Positions 1 through 9,745 of a stretch of DNA of 64,000 bases are shown here, in pieces. The notes beneath the pieces were generated by a model, which worked only from the letters and a program-made list of their open reading frames with translations, was not told where the DNA came from and did not search any database. Both the position numbers and the translations under genes were made by a program. Numbering within the stretch: position 1 is the first letter of the stretch; every line of letters begins with the position of its first letter. Source of the DNA: Prevotella illustrans (GTDB lineage: Bacteria > Bacteroidota > Bacteroidia > Bacteroidales > Bacteroidaceae); assembly GCF_017426725.1 (NCBI RefSeq), contig NZ_JAERMS010000001.1:1-64000 (forward strand), written 5' to 3'.

Positions 1-2
1 TT

Positions 3-431
3 GAGAAGGGAGAGATAAAACACGAGGCAAGACGAGTTGAACTTTGGAGTAATAAGTCAGTTGTCCTGCTGACCAATAACTTTGAACTTGATGTAACAGA
101 CCTTGAAGAGATTTACAAGCGTAGATGGGCTATTGAGTCTCTTTATAAGCAACTCAAACAGAACTTCCCTCTGCATTTCTTCTATGGTGACAGTGTAAAT
201 GCCATACAGATACAGACATGGGTGGTACTCATTGCCAATCTGCTATGTACAGTGATTGCCAGAATGATAAAAAGACATGTATCCTTCTCGCAATTGGTAA
301 CTATGCTAAGGCTTACACTGATGTACTACACCGATTTCATCTCGTTTATGGAAAATCCACAGAATGATGAACTCATAATAATGGCAGAAAGAGCAAATGC
401 ACCACCAAAAGAACTTGATTTATTTCATTAG
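3..431 (+). CDS. IS4-family transposase, C-terminal part (5' end outside window)
   Basis: The frame is open from the window edge to the stop at 431, so only the last 142 codons are present. The segment YKRRWAIESLYKQLK fits the IS4 signature Y-(2)-R-(3)-E-(6)-K exactly; the Glu is the last acidic residue of the DDE catalytic triad. The tail of hydrophobic and basic helices ending in KELDLFH resembles the end of Bacteroidota IS4 transposases of about 400 residues. No terminal inverted repeat could be paired because the other end is outside the window. Whether the full gene is intact cannot be told. It lies 85 bp before a copy of the dispersed repeat. Family assignment is from the motif; activity is unknown. 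Confidence 0.8.
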   Translation, partial: EKGEIKHEARRVELWSNKSVVLLTNNFELDVTDLEEIYKRRWAIESLYKQLKQNFPLHFFYGDSVNAIQIQTWVVLIANLLCTVIARMIKRHVSFSQLVTMLRLTLMYYTDFISFMENPQNDELIIMAERANAPPKELDLFH

Positions 432-515
432 GGGGGGCTTGGTTTTCAAAAAATAATGCGGAATTACCTATTTAAAGGCAATTCCGAAAGGATATCTATG
501 CTATTTAAGTTTTAC

Positions 516-1080
516 CGGACAGCAATATACAAGTATCAATCGATATCTGCTGAGCTATGAATTATCTTTACATATACCCTCAAAAAAGTAGCGTTATTCT
601 GAAAAAGAAAAGAGCCGGACGAAAATAAACGATTGTAGAGCAAGTTTATAAAACGCTGGCTATCAACGCATTGCGCTTTTCATAGTATTTCTCCTTCGTA
701 TTTTTACCATTAATAGCTATGCTTTTAGGCTGTAATCGTAGCCCTTTTAGTGGCTAAAAGCTATGGTTTAACGACGTAATCGCTGTGCTTTGAACCGATA
801 AAAGCATAGCTTTGGGCATAAAAGGATATGGAAATCGGCAAATCGAAGGATTTTTTTAGCGTGCCGGCAGCTAGATGAAGCGTTGCGGAAGTGTTAAAAT
901 CAAGTAGTTTTTTCTAACAAAATCATGGAAACACTGAATCAATATATTGAGCATGGGCTTACAAGTGATGAAAACAGCAGACTTCATCACCGACGCGGCT
1001 GTCCATCGCCCATAAACGATTGACAGATCTATATGACTTCAATACTTGCAGACTTGTCCTCGCAAATTATCAAGTGAGCC
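516..1080 (+). repeat. Dispersed intergenic element, copy 1 (contains 22-bp array 711-820)
   Basis: This fills the gene-free stretch between the transposase and fecR. From about 555 it matches copies at 17967, 38251, 44828 and 52905 nearly base for base: a left arm with TCAAAAAAGT and GAAAAAGAAAAGA, five 22-bp units at 711-732, 733-754, 755-776, 777-798 and 799-820, and a right arm with GCGGAAGTGTTAAAATCA. The left end is a decayed form of GGGGACAGGTTTACAAGTA (519-535) and the right end is its inverted counterpart (1043-1060), followed by GTGAGCC at 1074-1080. The right end runs into the fecR reading frame. No coding potential is seen. Confidence 0.85.
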
Positions 1081-2123
1081 ATAAAAACCATTATCGCTTG
1101 CCCGCAAAAATAAAAAACTTACCGCAAGCTGTCCCTCTTTCGATTGTCAATTGTATTATCAATAAAGCAACCCAAACTATCAACCACTTGAAAGACGAAC
1201 AGCAATCTCTCCGAACCGAGGAGCTATGGAACAAAGCCAAAGCCATAGCCGATGACATCATAGCTATTGAGGCCATTGATACGACCAAGGCTTACAATAA
1301 GTTGTGCGCGGAACTGCGGCGAAAGAAGCTACGCGTATGGCAGCAAAGGCTCACTAAATACGCGGCCATTCTCACGCTACCACTTCTCTTCAGCACCGCC
1401 ATTCTGGGCTACTTGCTGACTAATAGCTCCACGGATGACGACCGAATGACCGAGATTTATTCGGTAAATGGTGCCATCACGCGCTATGAATTGCCCGACA
1501 AGTCTGTCGTATGGCTCAATTCCGGCAGCCGACTGCGCTTTGCCAACCACTTCACCCAAGCCAATCGGCAGGTTGAGTTGGAAGGAGAAGGCTACTTTGA
1601 AGTCAAGGCCAATCCGCAGTCTCCTTTCTATGTCAATACCGTCCACGGCCTTCAGGTCTATGTCTACGGCACCCATTTCAACGTTGCCGCATACGAAGAA
1701 AGCGACTGTATAGAAACGGTTTTGGAAGAAGGGCACGTCAATGTCATCATACCCGGCAGGAAAACACAATACAGTATGGAGCAGGGCGAAATCCTTTCAT
1801 ACAACAAACAGACCGGACAGATTACCTCCAATCGGGTCGATACGGAAGAAAAACTGGCATGGAAAGACGGCAAGCTCGTTTTCAGAAACACGCCACTGGA
1901 AGAAATCTTCCAACATCTGGAACGCCATTTCAACATCCATATCACATTCGTCAATCATTCCGGAAAACAATATAGGTATCGTGCTACATTCTATAACGAG
2001 ACGCTTCCTCAGATCATGGACTACTTAGGGAAGTCGGCTTCTCTGTCATGGCATTTCGAAAAGAGCACGCTGACCACCGGCTCCAAATCTTCTAAACGCC
2101 ACATGCGGGTAGATCTATATTAA
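1020..2123 (+). CDS. FecR-type anti-sigma factor (5' end altered by repeat)
   Basis: An inner-membrane anti-sigma protein that would link the SusC at 2413 to an ECF sigma factor. One membrane helix lies at about residues 118-136 (AAILTLPLLFSTAILGYLL). The periplasmic FecR domain follows at about 150-250, with the typical LPDKSVVWLNSGS and EGEGYFEVKA. A DUF4974-type end starts near 285 (FRNTPLEEIFQHLERHF). The only start available is TTG at 1020; there is no in-frame ATG before the membrane helix. The first 20 or so codons are the right end of repeat copy 1, so the native start has been lost or replaced. No sigma gene lies upstream, as would be usual; one sits downstream at 9746. It may be functional with an altered N-terminus, or a decaying gene. 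Confidence 0.8.
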   Translation: MTDLYDFNTCRLVLANYQVSHKNHYRLPAKIKNLPQAVPLSIVNCIINKATQTINHLKDEQQSLRTEELWNKAKAIADDIIAIEAIDTTKAYNKLCAELRRKKLRVWQQRLTKYAAILTLPLLFSTAILGYLLTNSSTDDDRMTEIYSVNGAITRYELPDKSVVWLNSGSRLRFANHFTQANRQVELEGEGYFEVKANPQSPFYVNTVHGLQVYVYGTHFNVAAYEESDCIETVLEEGHVNVIIPGRKTQYSMEQGEILSYNKQTGQITSNRVDTEEKLAWKDGKLVFRNTPLEEIFQHLERHFNIHITFVNHSGKQYRYRATFYNETLPQIMDYLGKSASLSWHFEKSTLTTGSKSSKRHMRVDLY

Positions 2124-2412
2124 AAACTACCCGCATCTACACGCAACTCGAGTAAAATCATCATATTACCTTATTTTAAATATCAATTAACTCCTAAAAA
2201 TTATGACATAAAAAATCGACGCTCCAACCACAGACACGCCAAAGCCGCCATGCCGGCCGCGCCTGTCTTCAACCTTATTTCAACCTTTTCCCAACGAGAT
2301 GGGGAAAAAACTAACCGTAATATCCAATAATCAACCTAATTGCGCAACCCAAGAGGGTGGTCGGTAAGCATCGTCCTCGGCAAAGCGTGATTCTTTTAAA
2401 ACTTACAATCAG

Positions 2413-5400
2413 ATGAGGAACAGTATTATACTTTTCTGTATGATAGCATGCCTGTTGGTAGCTCCCAAGGCTTATTCCCAACGCATCGGGAAACCTATTA
2501 CAGCCTCCAATGTTTCCATTGAACAGGTGTTGAATCAGATAGAAAAGGCTTCAAGCTACGTCTTTCTCTACAACAACAAGACGATCGACACTCGGAGAAT
2601 TGTCAGTGTCAACAGCAAAAACGGCGACATAAAGGAAATATTGAGCCATATTTTCCGAGGAACGAATGTCACCTATACTATCGTTGACAACCAAATTATT
2701 CTCTCTACGAAAAATCAGAAGAAAAGTCCCGCCGACGCGTTCACGCTCAAGGGCACGGTCAAGGACAGTCAGGGTGAACCGCTCATTGGCGTCAGCGTCA
2801 AGCGGAAAGGTAGCACTACGGGCGTTATCAGCGACATCGACGGCAACTTCAACCTGCAGGTGAATGATGGATCGCTGCTCGAAGTGTCCTACATTGGCTA
2901 CGCCACCAAGACCGTAAAGGTGTCGGGCAACCAGCCTATCACCATCACCCTGCAGGAAGACGACCAACTGCTCAACGAAGTAGTGGTTACGGCATTGGGT
3001 ATCAAGCGCGAGACCAAGGCCCTCACCTATAATGTTCAGGAACTCAAGGCCAAGGACGTGACCGGCGTGAAAGACGCCAACTTCATCAACAGTCTGGCCG
3101 GTAAGGTGGCCGGTGTCACCATCAACCAGAGTTCATCCGGCGTCGGTGGTTCTTCACGTGTCATGATGCGTGGTACCAAATCGCTGTTCGGCGAGAACAA
3201 CGCGCTCTACGTTTTGGACGGCATCCCCATGCAAGGACTTCGCACCAAACAGTCTGACAACTTCTACGAGGCCGTTGAAGTGGCCGATGGAGACGGTATT
3301 TCAAACATCAATCCCGACGACATCGAAAGCATGTCAGTACTTACCGGTGCTTCGGCCGCGGCTCTTTACGGTAACAAGGGTGCCAACGGCGTCATCCTGA
3401 TAACGACCAAGAAGGGTGCCATCGGCAAGCCGCGCGTAGCTTACTCTCACAACACGAGCTTCATGAGTCCGTTCGTGACGCCTCAGTTTCAGAATACTTA
3501 TGGTCGCAAGGACGGCGATTTCGCAAGTTGGGGAGAGAAACTCGAGAAGCCTTCTTCCTACAATCCGCTCGACTTTTTCCAAACAGGTTTCAACGTTATG
3601 AACTCTGTTGCGCTGTCGACCGGCTCGGAAACCAACCAGACACACATCTCTTTCGGCAGTGTCAACTCACAAGGTGTTGTACCTAACAACAAGTACAACC
3701 GCTACAACTTTACGTTCCGCAACTCCTGGGATGTCATCAAAGACGTTCTGAGCATGGACATGGGACTCTTCTATATCAAGCAGAACAATCAGAATAGTGT
3801 AGGCCAGGGCATGTACTACAACCCGTTGGTTCCCGCATATCTGTTCCCTCCCAGCGACGATATCAACAAGTATGTGGTCTACGAAATGTACAACGGCAGC
3901 CGCAACTTCAAGACCCAGAATTGGCCTTATCACAACCTGGGCTTGGGCATGCAGAATCCTTACTGGATTGTTAACCGTAATATGTTCAACACCGACCGCA
4001 ACCGTAACATCATCACACTGTCGGTGAAATGGAACATCACCGACTGGATGAACGTCATTGTCCGCGGCCGAACCGACCATGCTTATATGGAGTTCGAGCG
4101 CAAACTCTATGCCTCGACCGACGGTCTCTTTGCCAAACCGCAAGGCCACTGGATGACACAGGACGACAAGAACACTTCCGTCTATCTCGATTTCCTTGTC
4201 AACATCGACAAGAAGTTCGGCGAAGATTTCCGTTTCCTTGCCAACATCGGCGGCAGCTATTATGACGAGAAATATAAATCTCACACTTTCGAAGGTAACT
4301 TGGTAAGAGTTCCCAACTTCTTCCACTCTTCCAATATGTCACCCGCCGAAACGAGAACAACCCATTCAAACCTGCATACTCAGACGCAGTCGTTCTACGG
4401 CAAGGCCGAAGTCAACTGGAAGAACTTCCTCTTCATCGACGCCACGGGCCGCATCGACTACTTCTCCACCCTCTTGGGAACAGACAAGAACTATGTCTTC
4501 TACCCTTCTACCGGTCTGTCGGTGTTGCTGTCAGAAGCACTTCCTTTGCCCAAGAACATCATTTCGTTCTGGAAGATACGCGGTTCATACGCTCAAGTAG
4601 GTAATCCCCCATCCGCTTATCTGCCCTATACAATGGTAACACTGGCCAACGGCAATGCCACCGGTTCCAGCTTCACGCCTGCCAGTCACCTGAAACCTGA
4701 AATGACCAAGGCTTTTGAATTTGGTATGGATCTGCGCTTGTTCCACAACAAGCTGAACATTGCCGCTACCTATTATAATTCTAACACTTATAACCAGCTC
4801 TTCCGCTACAACTTGCCGCCAAGCACGGGTTATTCATACGCGTTTGAAAATGCCGGAAAGGTCAACAACTGGGGTGTCGAACTGACAGTGGGTGTTAACC
4901 AGAAGATAGGTCCTGTAGACTGGAACGCCAACCTTATTTACTCGCTCAACCGCAACGAAATCAAGGAACTGCTGCCCGAATACGTCACCGACCGCAAGAC
5001 GAACACCACCGTCAAGGCGCCTACGGAGTTTGAAGTATCGAGCGCGGAGTCCTATAAGATGATACTCAAGAAAGGCGGTACCATGTCGGATATCTACGCC
5101 AGCAAGCTCAAGCAAGACCTTCATGGCGACATTCTCTGCTCGGGTGGCGTGTCTAAAGACGACAATAACTTCATTAAAGTAGGTTCGGCAGCTCCTAAAT
5201 ACAACGTGGGTTTCCGCAATAGCTTCGCTTGGAAAGGCCTTGAGCTCAACTTCCTCCTCGATGCCCGTGTAGGCGGCGTTGTCGTTTCGGCCACACAAGC
5301 CCTGATGGATCAGTTCGGCGTATCGAAGCAGACGGCTGACGCAAGAGACAACGGCGGTGTTCGTGTCAACAACGGAAAGCTCAACGCCGAGCAATATTAC

Positions 5401-5688
5401 AGTGTAGTGGCCGGTGGAAAGACCGGTCTGTTGGCCCATTACGCCTACAGTGCCACCAATGTTCGTCTGCGCGAACTGTCATTATCCTACGATCTGCCCG
5501 CTTCATGGTTCAGAGACAAACTCCGCATGGGCATTTCGCTCACGGCTCACAATCTGTTCATGATTTACAACAAGGCGCCGTTCGATCCGGAATTGACAGC
5601 CAATACCGGAACCTATTATCAAGGTTTCGACTACTTCATGCCTCCCAGCTTGCGTAGCCTTGGTTTTGGATTGAAAGTGAATTTCTAA
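2413..5688 (+). CDS. SusC-like TonB-dependent receptor with STN domain
   Basis: Outer-membrane glycan importer of 1091 residues. Order: Sec signal peptide (1-22, ending AYSQ), secretin/TonB N-terminal (STN) domain about 30-100, carboxypeptidase-regulatory-like domain about 112-188 (LKGTVKDSQGEPLIGVSV), plug from about 195 (NEVVVTALG) through LYGNKGANGVILITTKKG, then a long barrel ending in the C-terminal Phe (KVNF). The STN domain is the part that talks to FecR in trans-envelope signalling, which agrees with the fecR gene 289 bp upstream. That 2124-2412 gap holds no gene or clear TAnnTTTG box, as expected if an ECF sigma drives it. SusD follows after 22 bp. The substrate is inferred from the neighbours to be an N-linked glycan. 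Confidence 0.95.
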   Translation: MRNSIILFCMIACLLVAPKAYSQRIGKPITASNVSIEQVLNQIEKASSYVFLYNNKTIDTRRIVSVNSKNGDIKEILSHIFRGTNVTYTIVDNQIILSTKNQKKSPADAFTLKGTVKDSQGEPLIGVSVKRKGSTTGVISDIDGNFNLQVNDGSLLEVSYIGYATKTVKVSGNQPITITLQEDDQLLNEVVVTALGIKRETKALTYNVQELKAKDVTGVKDANFINSLAGKVAGVTINQSSSGVGGSSRVMMRGTKSLFGENNALYVLDGIPMQGLRTKQSDNFYEAVEVADGDGISNINPDDIESMSVLTGASAAALYGNKGANGVILITTKKGAIGKPRVAYSHNTSFMSPFVTPQFQNTYGRKDGDFASWGEKLEKPSSYNPLDFFQTGFNVMNSVALSTGSETNQTHISFGSVNSQGVVPNNKYNRYNFTFRNSWDVIKDVLSMDMGLFYIKQNNQNSVGQGMYYNPLVPAYLFPPSDDINKYVVYEMYNGSRNFKTQNWPYHNLGLGMQNPYWIVNRNMFNTDRNRNIITLSVKWNITDWMNVIVRGRTDHAYMEFERKLYASTDGLFAKPQGHWMTQDDKNTSVYLDFLVNIDKKFGEDFRFLANIGGSYYDEKYKSHTFEGNLVRVPNFFHSSNMSPAETRTTHSNLHTQTQSFYGKAEVNWKNFLFIDATGRIDYFSTLLGTDKNYVFYPSTGLSVLLSEALPLPKNIISFWKIRGSYAQVGNPPSAYLPYTMVTLANGNATGSSFTPASHLKPEMTKAFEFGMDLRLFHNKLNIAATYYNSNTYNQLFRYNLPPSTGYSYAFENAGKVNNWGVELTVGVNQKIGPVDWNANLIYSLNRNEIKELLPEYVTDRKTNTTVKAPTEFEVSSAESYKMILKKGGTMSDIYASKLKQDLHGDILCSGGVSKDDNNFIKVGSAAPKYNVGFRNSFAWKGLELNFLLDARVGGVVVSATQALMDQFGVSKQTADARDNGGVRVNNGKLNAEQYYSVVAGGKTGLLAHYAYSATNVRLRELSLSYDLPASWFRDKLRMGISLTAHNLFMIYNKAPFDPELTANTGTYYQGFDYFMPPSLRSLGFGLKVNF

Positions 5689-5710
5689 TACGTTTATTAC
5701 ACAAAGAATA

Positions 5711-7285
5711 ATGAAAAAGCATATATCATTCATCTCATGCCTCTCAATAGGCATGCTGGCCGCCTCCGTATCCTTGAGCAGCTGCATGTCGGATAGCCTC
5801 AATCTGGACCCCGACAAGATACAAGAGAGCGAACTCAATAAGGACAATCTTTGGGGCACTTACCTCACGACGATGGAACGCAGAGTCGTGCCCGAAGACC
5901 AAAACGACTATCAGCTTGCGGAAGATCTCGTGGGCAACATGTACGCAGGTTACTTCGCGGGCACACAGTCATGGGAGGGCGGCAACAACGGAACTACCTA
6001 CGCATTCCCCAGCGGATGGCTCAACCGCCCGTTCAAGGTGGCTTTTGTCGATTTCCTTTCATCATGGAACGTGCTGAGACAGAAAACTAATGAGTCTACG
6101 GTGCTCTACGCCGTGGCCGAAGTTGTAAAGGTTTTGGCCATGCACAAGACCACCGACATCTACGGTCCCATCCCCTATACTCGCTTCGGACGGGTTACTC
6201 CTGTTCCATACGATTCACAGGAAGAGGTCTACAAAGCATTCTTTAAGGAGTTGGATCACGCCATTGGCATCATGACAGAGTACGACGCGGCCAACCCCGA
6301 TACCAAACCATTAGAGAAATTCGACCTTATTTATAATGGTGAAATATCCAAATGGATTAAATTCGCCAACTCTCTGAAGTTGCGTTTGGCCATGCGTGTG
6401 AGCAAAGTATACCCCGAGGCACAGCAGATTGCCGAGGCAGCGGTTAACAACAAGTATGGTGTTATCGAAAACAACACCGATAATCCGGTAATGCAAAGCA
6501 ATTCCACCCTGTCGTTCACTTATTTCAATCCCTTCTACAATCTGTATAGCGAAGAGGGATATAACGAAGATCGCATGGGAGCTTCAATGGACGCTTATCT
6601 CAACGGATTCGAAGATCCGCGCCTGCCGGTATTCTTTACAAAAGCCAAAGATGGAAAATACCGCGGTCTGCGCAATGGTCTCAAGAACGGACTTAAATTC
6701 ATGGGCGACGCACGTCTGTCGCAACCGACCATCAAGCAATCCGATCCAACTCTTTGGATGAATGCCGCCGAGGTTTACTTCTTGCGTGCTGAGGGTGCGC
6801 TCAAGCAATGGAACATGAAGGGCGAAGCCCGCGGACTCTACGAAGAGGGTATCAGAAAATCGCTCGAACAGCACGGACTGGCCGCTCAAGCTGATGCCTA
6901 TATCAACAGCGATAACAAGCCGGCGAAATACGAAGGTTTCTCAAGCAGCCTGAGTATGCCTGCTCCGTCAGACATTACCGTGGCATGGGATGACGCCGAC
7001 AGCAAGGAACGACTGCTCGAAAGAATCATCACGCAGAAGTGGATCGCGCTCTATCCGATAGGCCAGGAAGCCTGGAGCGAGTTCCGTCGAACGGGTTATC
7101 CCAAGATATTCCCTATTGTCGACAACATGAGCGACGGCAAAGTCAACACACAGATACAAGTTCGCCGCCTGCCGTTCCCCGAGTCTGAATACTCCGGCAA
7201 CAACGCCGAAGTGCTCAAAGCAGTCACGCTCTTGGGCGGAGGTCCCGATACCGGAGGCACACGCCTATGGTGGGACAAGGAATAA
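5711..7285 (+). CDS. SusD/RagB-family glycan-binding lipoprotein
   Basis: Surface lipoprotein of 524 residues that caps the SusC barrel and binds the incoming glycan. The signal peptide ends in lipobox LSSC (Cys25). The body shows the SusD pattern of TPR-like helices: VLAMHKTTDIYGPIPYTRFG near 140, KFANSLKLRLAMRVSKVYPE near 215 and MNAAEVYFLRAEGAL near 355. The end has the family's QKWIALYPIGQEAWSEFRRTGYP stretch. It lies 22 bp after susC and 38 bp before the GH18 gene, so all are probably one transcript. Confidence 0.95.
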   Translation: MKKHISFISCLSIGMLAASVSLSSCMSDSLNLDPDKIQESELNKDNLWGTYLTTMERRVVPEDQNDYQLAEDLVGNMYAGYFAGTQSWEGGNNGTTYAFPSGWLNRPFKVAFVDFLSSWNVLRQKTNESTVLYAVAEVVKVLAMHKTTDIYGPIPYTRFGRVTPVPYDSQEEVYKAFFKELDHAIGIMTEYDAANPDTKPLEKFDLIYNGEISKWIKFANSLKLRLAMRVSKVYPEAQQIAEAAVNNKYGVIENNTDNPVMQSNSTLSFTYFNPFYNLYSEEGYNEDRMGASMDAYLNGFEDPRLPVFFTKAKDGKYRGLRNGLKNGLKFMGDARLSQPTIKQSDPTLWMNAAEVYFLRAEGALKQWNMKGEARGLYEEGIRKSLEQHGLAAQADAYINSDNKPAKYEGFSSSLSMPAPSDITVAWDDADSKERLLERIITQKWIALYPIGQEAWSEFRRTGYPKIFPIVDNMSDGKVNTQIQVRRLPFPESEYSGNNAEVLKAVTLLGGGPDTGGTRLWWDKE

Positions 7286-7323
7286 ACCGACAAACAACAA
7301 CATCAAATCTTTAGTATCGCAAT

Positions 7324-8343
7324 ATGAATAAGAATAAAATATTTGCTCTCGTGCTATCGGCTGTTTCACTGGCAAGCACGTTGACATCCTGCAACACCGA
7401 GATAGAAGCGCTCAACCTGGTCGTACCCGACCAGAAATCGGAACAATATTACGCCGACCTCCGTGCCTATAAGGCCCGTAACGACCACGAAGTATTCTTC
7501 GGTTGGTTCGGTAACTGGAATGCGGATTCACCAGATATGATCGGACTCTTGCGCAGTATTCCCGATAGTGTAGACATCGTTTCCATCTGGAGCGGCACCC
7601 CTAACAGAGAGGATTTGGAGTACGTACAGAAAGTGAAAGGTACACGTGTCACCTTTACCATCTTCGCCCATAAGATTCCGGAAGAATTCATGTCGGGCGA
7701 GAAAAAGGATCAAGTGACAAAGGAGGGCATAGAAGCCTATGCGGTATCGCTCGTGGAACGTATGAAGCGAGAAGGCTATCAGGGCATCGACCTCGACTAT
7801 GAGCCGGGCTTGCTCGAACCGGGTGGCGGCGTCTTCAATGGCCCGTTGGTCGGCCCCAACTACATGTGGCCGAACTATAAGGAGAACATGGCCATCTTCG
7901 TAAAGAAGCTCGGCGAGTTCATCGGCCCCAAATCGGGCACGTCCAACTTGCTGCTCATCGACGGAGTGCCTTACGATGTGAAGCCCGAACTGGTGGAATA
8001 CTTCAACTACGGCATTGTACAATCCTATAAATCCCGCGGTTTCTACGACCTGCAAGGCCGATTCAACCGAGCTGCGGCCAATGGTTGGACACCCGAGAAA
8101 TATATCTTTGCCGAAACCTTTGAAGGTGGAATGTATGAAAAAGGTGGCGTAAATCATCAGCTGCGAGAGGGAGAACACGTTCCTTCACTGCTGGGAATGG
8201 CTCATTTCCTGCCCGAATACAACGGCAAGATAGCCACACGCAAGGGTGGTTGTGGTACCTATCACATGGAAAATGACTACAACTCCACCCCCAACTATCG
8301 CTTCACCCGCGAAGCCATACAAATCATGTCAAAGCACAAATAA
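7324..8343 (+). CDS. GH18 endo-beta-N-acetylglucosaminidase-like lipoprotein
   Basis: A 339-residue lipoprotein (lipobox LTSC, Cys23) with a GH18 fold. The catalytic strand reads GYQGIDLDYEPG, so Asp156, Asp158 and Glu160 occupy the last three acidic positions of the DxxDxDxE motif, with Glu160 as the proton donor. Its size and place in a SusC/D operon resemble the EndoF/EndoH-like GH18 enzymes of Bacteroides that cut the GlcNAc-GlcNAc core of N-glycans at the cell surface. A chitinase role is possible but less likely, since the protein is short and has no chitin-binding module. Start ATG at 7324 follows the susD stop by 38 bp. The 12-bp gap to the next gene supports co-transcription. Confidence 0.88.
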   Translation: MNKNKIFALVLSAVSLASTLTSCNTEIEALNLVVPDQKSEQYYADLRAYKARNDHEVFFGWFGNWNADSPDMIGLLRSIPDSVDIVSIWSGTPNREDLEYVQKVKGTRVTFTIFAHKIPEEFMSGEKKDQVTKEGIEAYAVSLVERMKREGYQGIDLDYEPGLLEPGGGVFNGPLVGPNYMWPNYKENMAIFVKKLGEFIGPKSGTSNLLLIDGVPYDVKPELVEYFNYGIVQSYKSRGFYDLQGRFNRAAANGWTPEKYIFAETFEGGMYEKGGVNHQLREGEHVPSLLGMAHFLPEYNGKIATRKGGCGTYHMENDYNSTPNYRFTREAIQIMSKHK

Positions 8344-8355
8344 ATCCTATCGATT

Positions 8356-9534
8356 ATGAAAAAACTTATCTATCGAATAGCTACCGTGACCTTGCTGCTA
8401 AGTTTGGCGGCATGTCAGGAAAGCCAGAAATATTATGATGGTGTCTATATCATGGGCACAGAAGGTAAAGAGGTGACAGCCACGCTCACCGTAGACGACC
8501 TCCCCTCGGCCATCGCCGTAAACGTAGCATCGTCCGACATTACTCAAGATGACGTAACGGTCAGCATGAAGGAGAGCCCCGAACTGGTGGAATCCTTCAA
8601 CAAGAAGTTCCATAAGAACTACGTATTGTTGCCCAAGAACGCTTACAAACTGGAGAATACGGCCCTCAAGATCGAAGCGGGCAAACACGTTTCTTCGCAA
8701 GGAATGAAACTGAACATCACCAGCCGCGACGAACTGAAAGAAGGAACGACCTATCTGTTACCGGTCAGCATAGCCGACGTTTCCGACAAAAACCTGTCGG
8801 TCATCGAAGCTTCGCGCACGCTCTACATCGTGGTCAATCAGATCATCATTACCCGGGCAGCCAATTTGGAAGACAGTTACTGCTACTATCGGGTGAACTT
8901 CGGTTCACAGCCTGAAATCGACACGAAGGCCTGCAAACAAGTAACTTACGAGGCCCGTGTGCGCTTCCGCAGGATGACGAAGCACAGCCGCAAGTGGTGT
9001 TTCTCCGTGATGGGACTCGAAGAGAACTTCTGTCTGCGAACGGCCGGAAGCAATAAAGACGGCTGGAAGCTACAGCTTGCCGGCAACGGCCACGTAGACT
9101 CGCGCGATGTTCTGCCCAACGACAAATGGGTTCACTTGGCTTGCGTTTTCGATAGCGACAAGGGCAAGAAGTACATCTACATCAACGGCGAGCTGCAAGG
9201 CGAGATCGTCGACGCCCGAAAGTCAATCGACCTGACCAGTTTCTATGCTCAGAAAGCATTCTATATCGGCCAGACTGCTGCCGACGACCGCTATATGGAC
9301 GGCTGGGTAAGCGAAGTAAGAGTATGGACAACGGCCCGCACGGCCGCCGAACTCAAGAACAACGTTTGCTGGGTAGACCCAACGACGAAGGGACTCTTAG
9401 CCTACTGGCGCTTCAACGAGTCGTCTGCGGAAAACGAACGTGTGGTAACCGATATCACCGGTCATGGTTTCCATGCCACCTTCTCAGGATGGGGCAAACC
9501 GAAGTTCGTGGATGCCGTGCGCTGTCCGGAATAA
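8356..9534 (+). CDS. DUF1735/LamG-domain surface lipoprotein
   Basis: A 392-residue lipoprotein (lipobox LAAC, Cys20). Residues of about 25-165 look like the DUF1735 (BT_3987-type) beta domain. Residues of about 190-385 form a LamG/concanavalin-like jelly roll: the strand DKWVHLACVFDSDKGKKYIYINGE and the closing GLLAYWRFNE are typical. Proteins of this layout accompany GH18 endoglycosidases in Bacteroidota glycan loci and probably act as extra glycan-binding proteins; no catalytic residues are evident. It is the last gene of the operon, before the hairpin at 9613. Confidence 0.85.
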   Translation: MKKLIYRIATVTLLLSLAACQESQKYYDGVYIMGTEGKEVTATLTVDDLPSAIAVNVASSDITQDDVTVSMKESPELVESFNKKFHKNYVLLPKNAYKLENTALKIEAGKHVSSQGMKLNITSRDELKEGTTYLLPVSIADVSDKNLSVIEASRTLYIVVNQIIITRAANLEDSYCYYRVNFGSQPEIDTKACKQVTYEARVRFRRMTKHSRKWCFSVMGLEENFCLRTAGSNKDGWKLQLAGNGHVDSRDVLPNDKWVHLACVFDSDKGKKYIYINGELQGEIVDARKSIDLTSFYAQKAFYIGQTAADDRYMDGWVSEVRVWTTARTAAELKNNVCWVDPTTKGLLAYWRFNESSAENERVVTDITGHGFHATFSGWGKPKFVDAVRCPE

Positions 9535-9612
9535 GCGACGCCTCGCATTGAAAGCCAAAATTACAGAAATAAGATTTGGTTTTCAGTGAATAACATAGGT
9601 GTACTCTGTTAG

Positions 9613-9641
9613 GAAGCCCGGTCCGAACTGGATCGGGCTTC
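9613..9641 (+). terminator. Rho-independent terminator of the SusC/GH18 operon
   Basis: A 12-bp stem, GAAGCCCGGTCC (9613-9624) against GGATCGGGCTTC (9630-9641), with one G-T wobble and a 5-nt loop. It lies 79 bp after the LamG gene. The trailing sequence is only weakly T-rich. Confidence 0.7.
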
Positions 9642-9705
9642 ATTCAAAATATCGATTTCTACCTGTCGTTTTCTTATATTTTTCATTTTTCAGTAAAATA
9701 ATGCT

Positions 9706-9713
9706 TACTTTTG
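9706..9713 (+). promoter_or_regulatory. -7 box TACTTTTG of the ECF sigma gene
   Basis: Matches the Bacteroidota -7 consensus TAnnTTTG. It lies 33 bp before the ATG at 9746 and after the terminator, so the sigma gene has its own vegetative promoter. Confidence 0.6.
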
Positions 9714-9745
9714 CATGTTAGTCATTTCGTCGATTGTCCGCCTAT

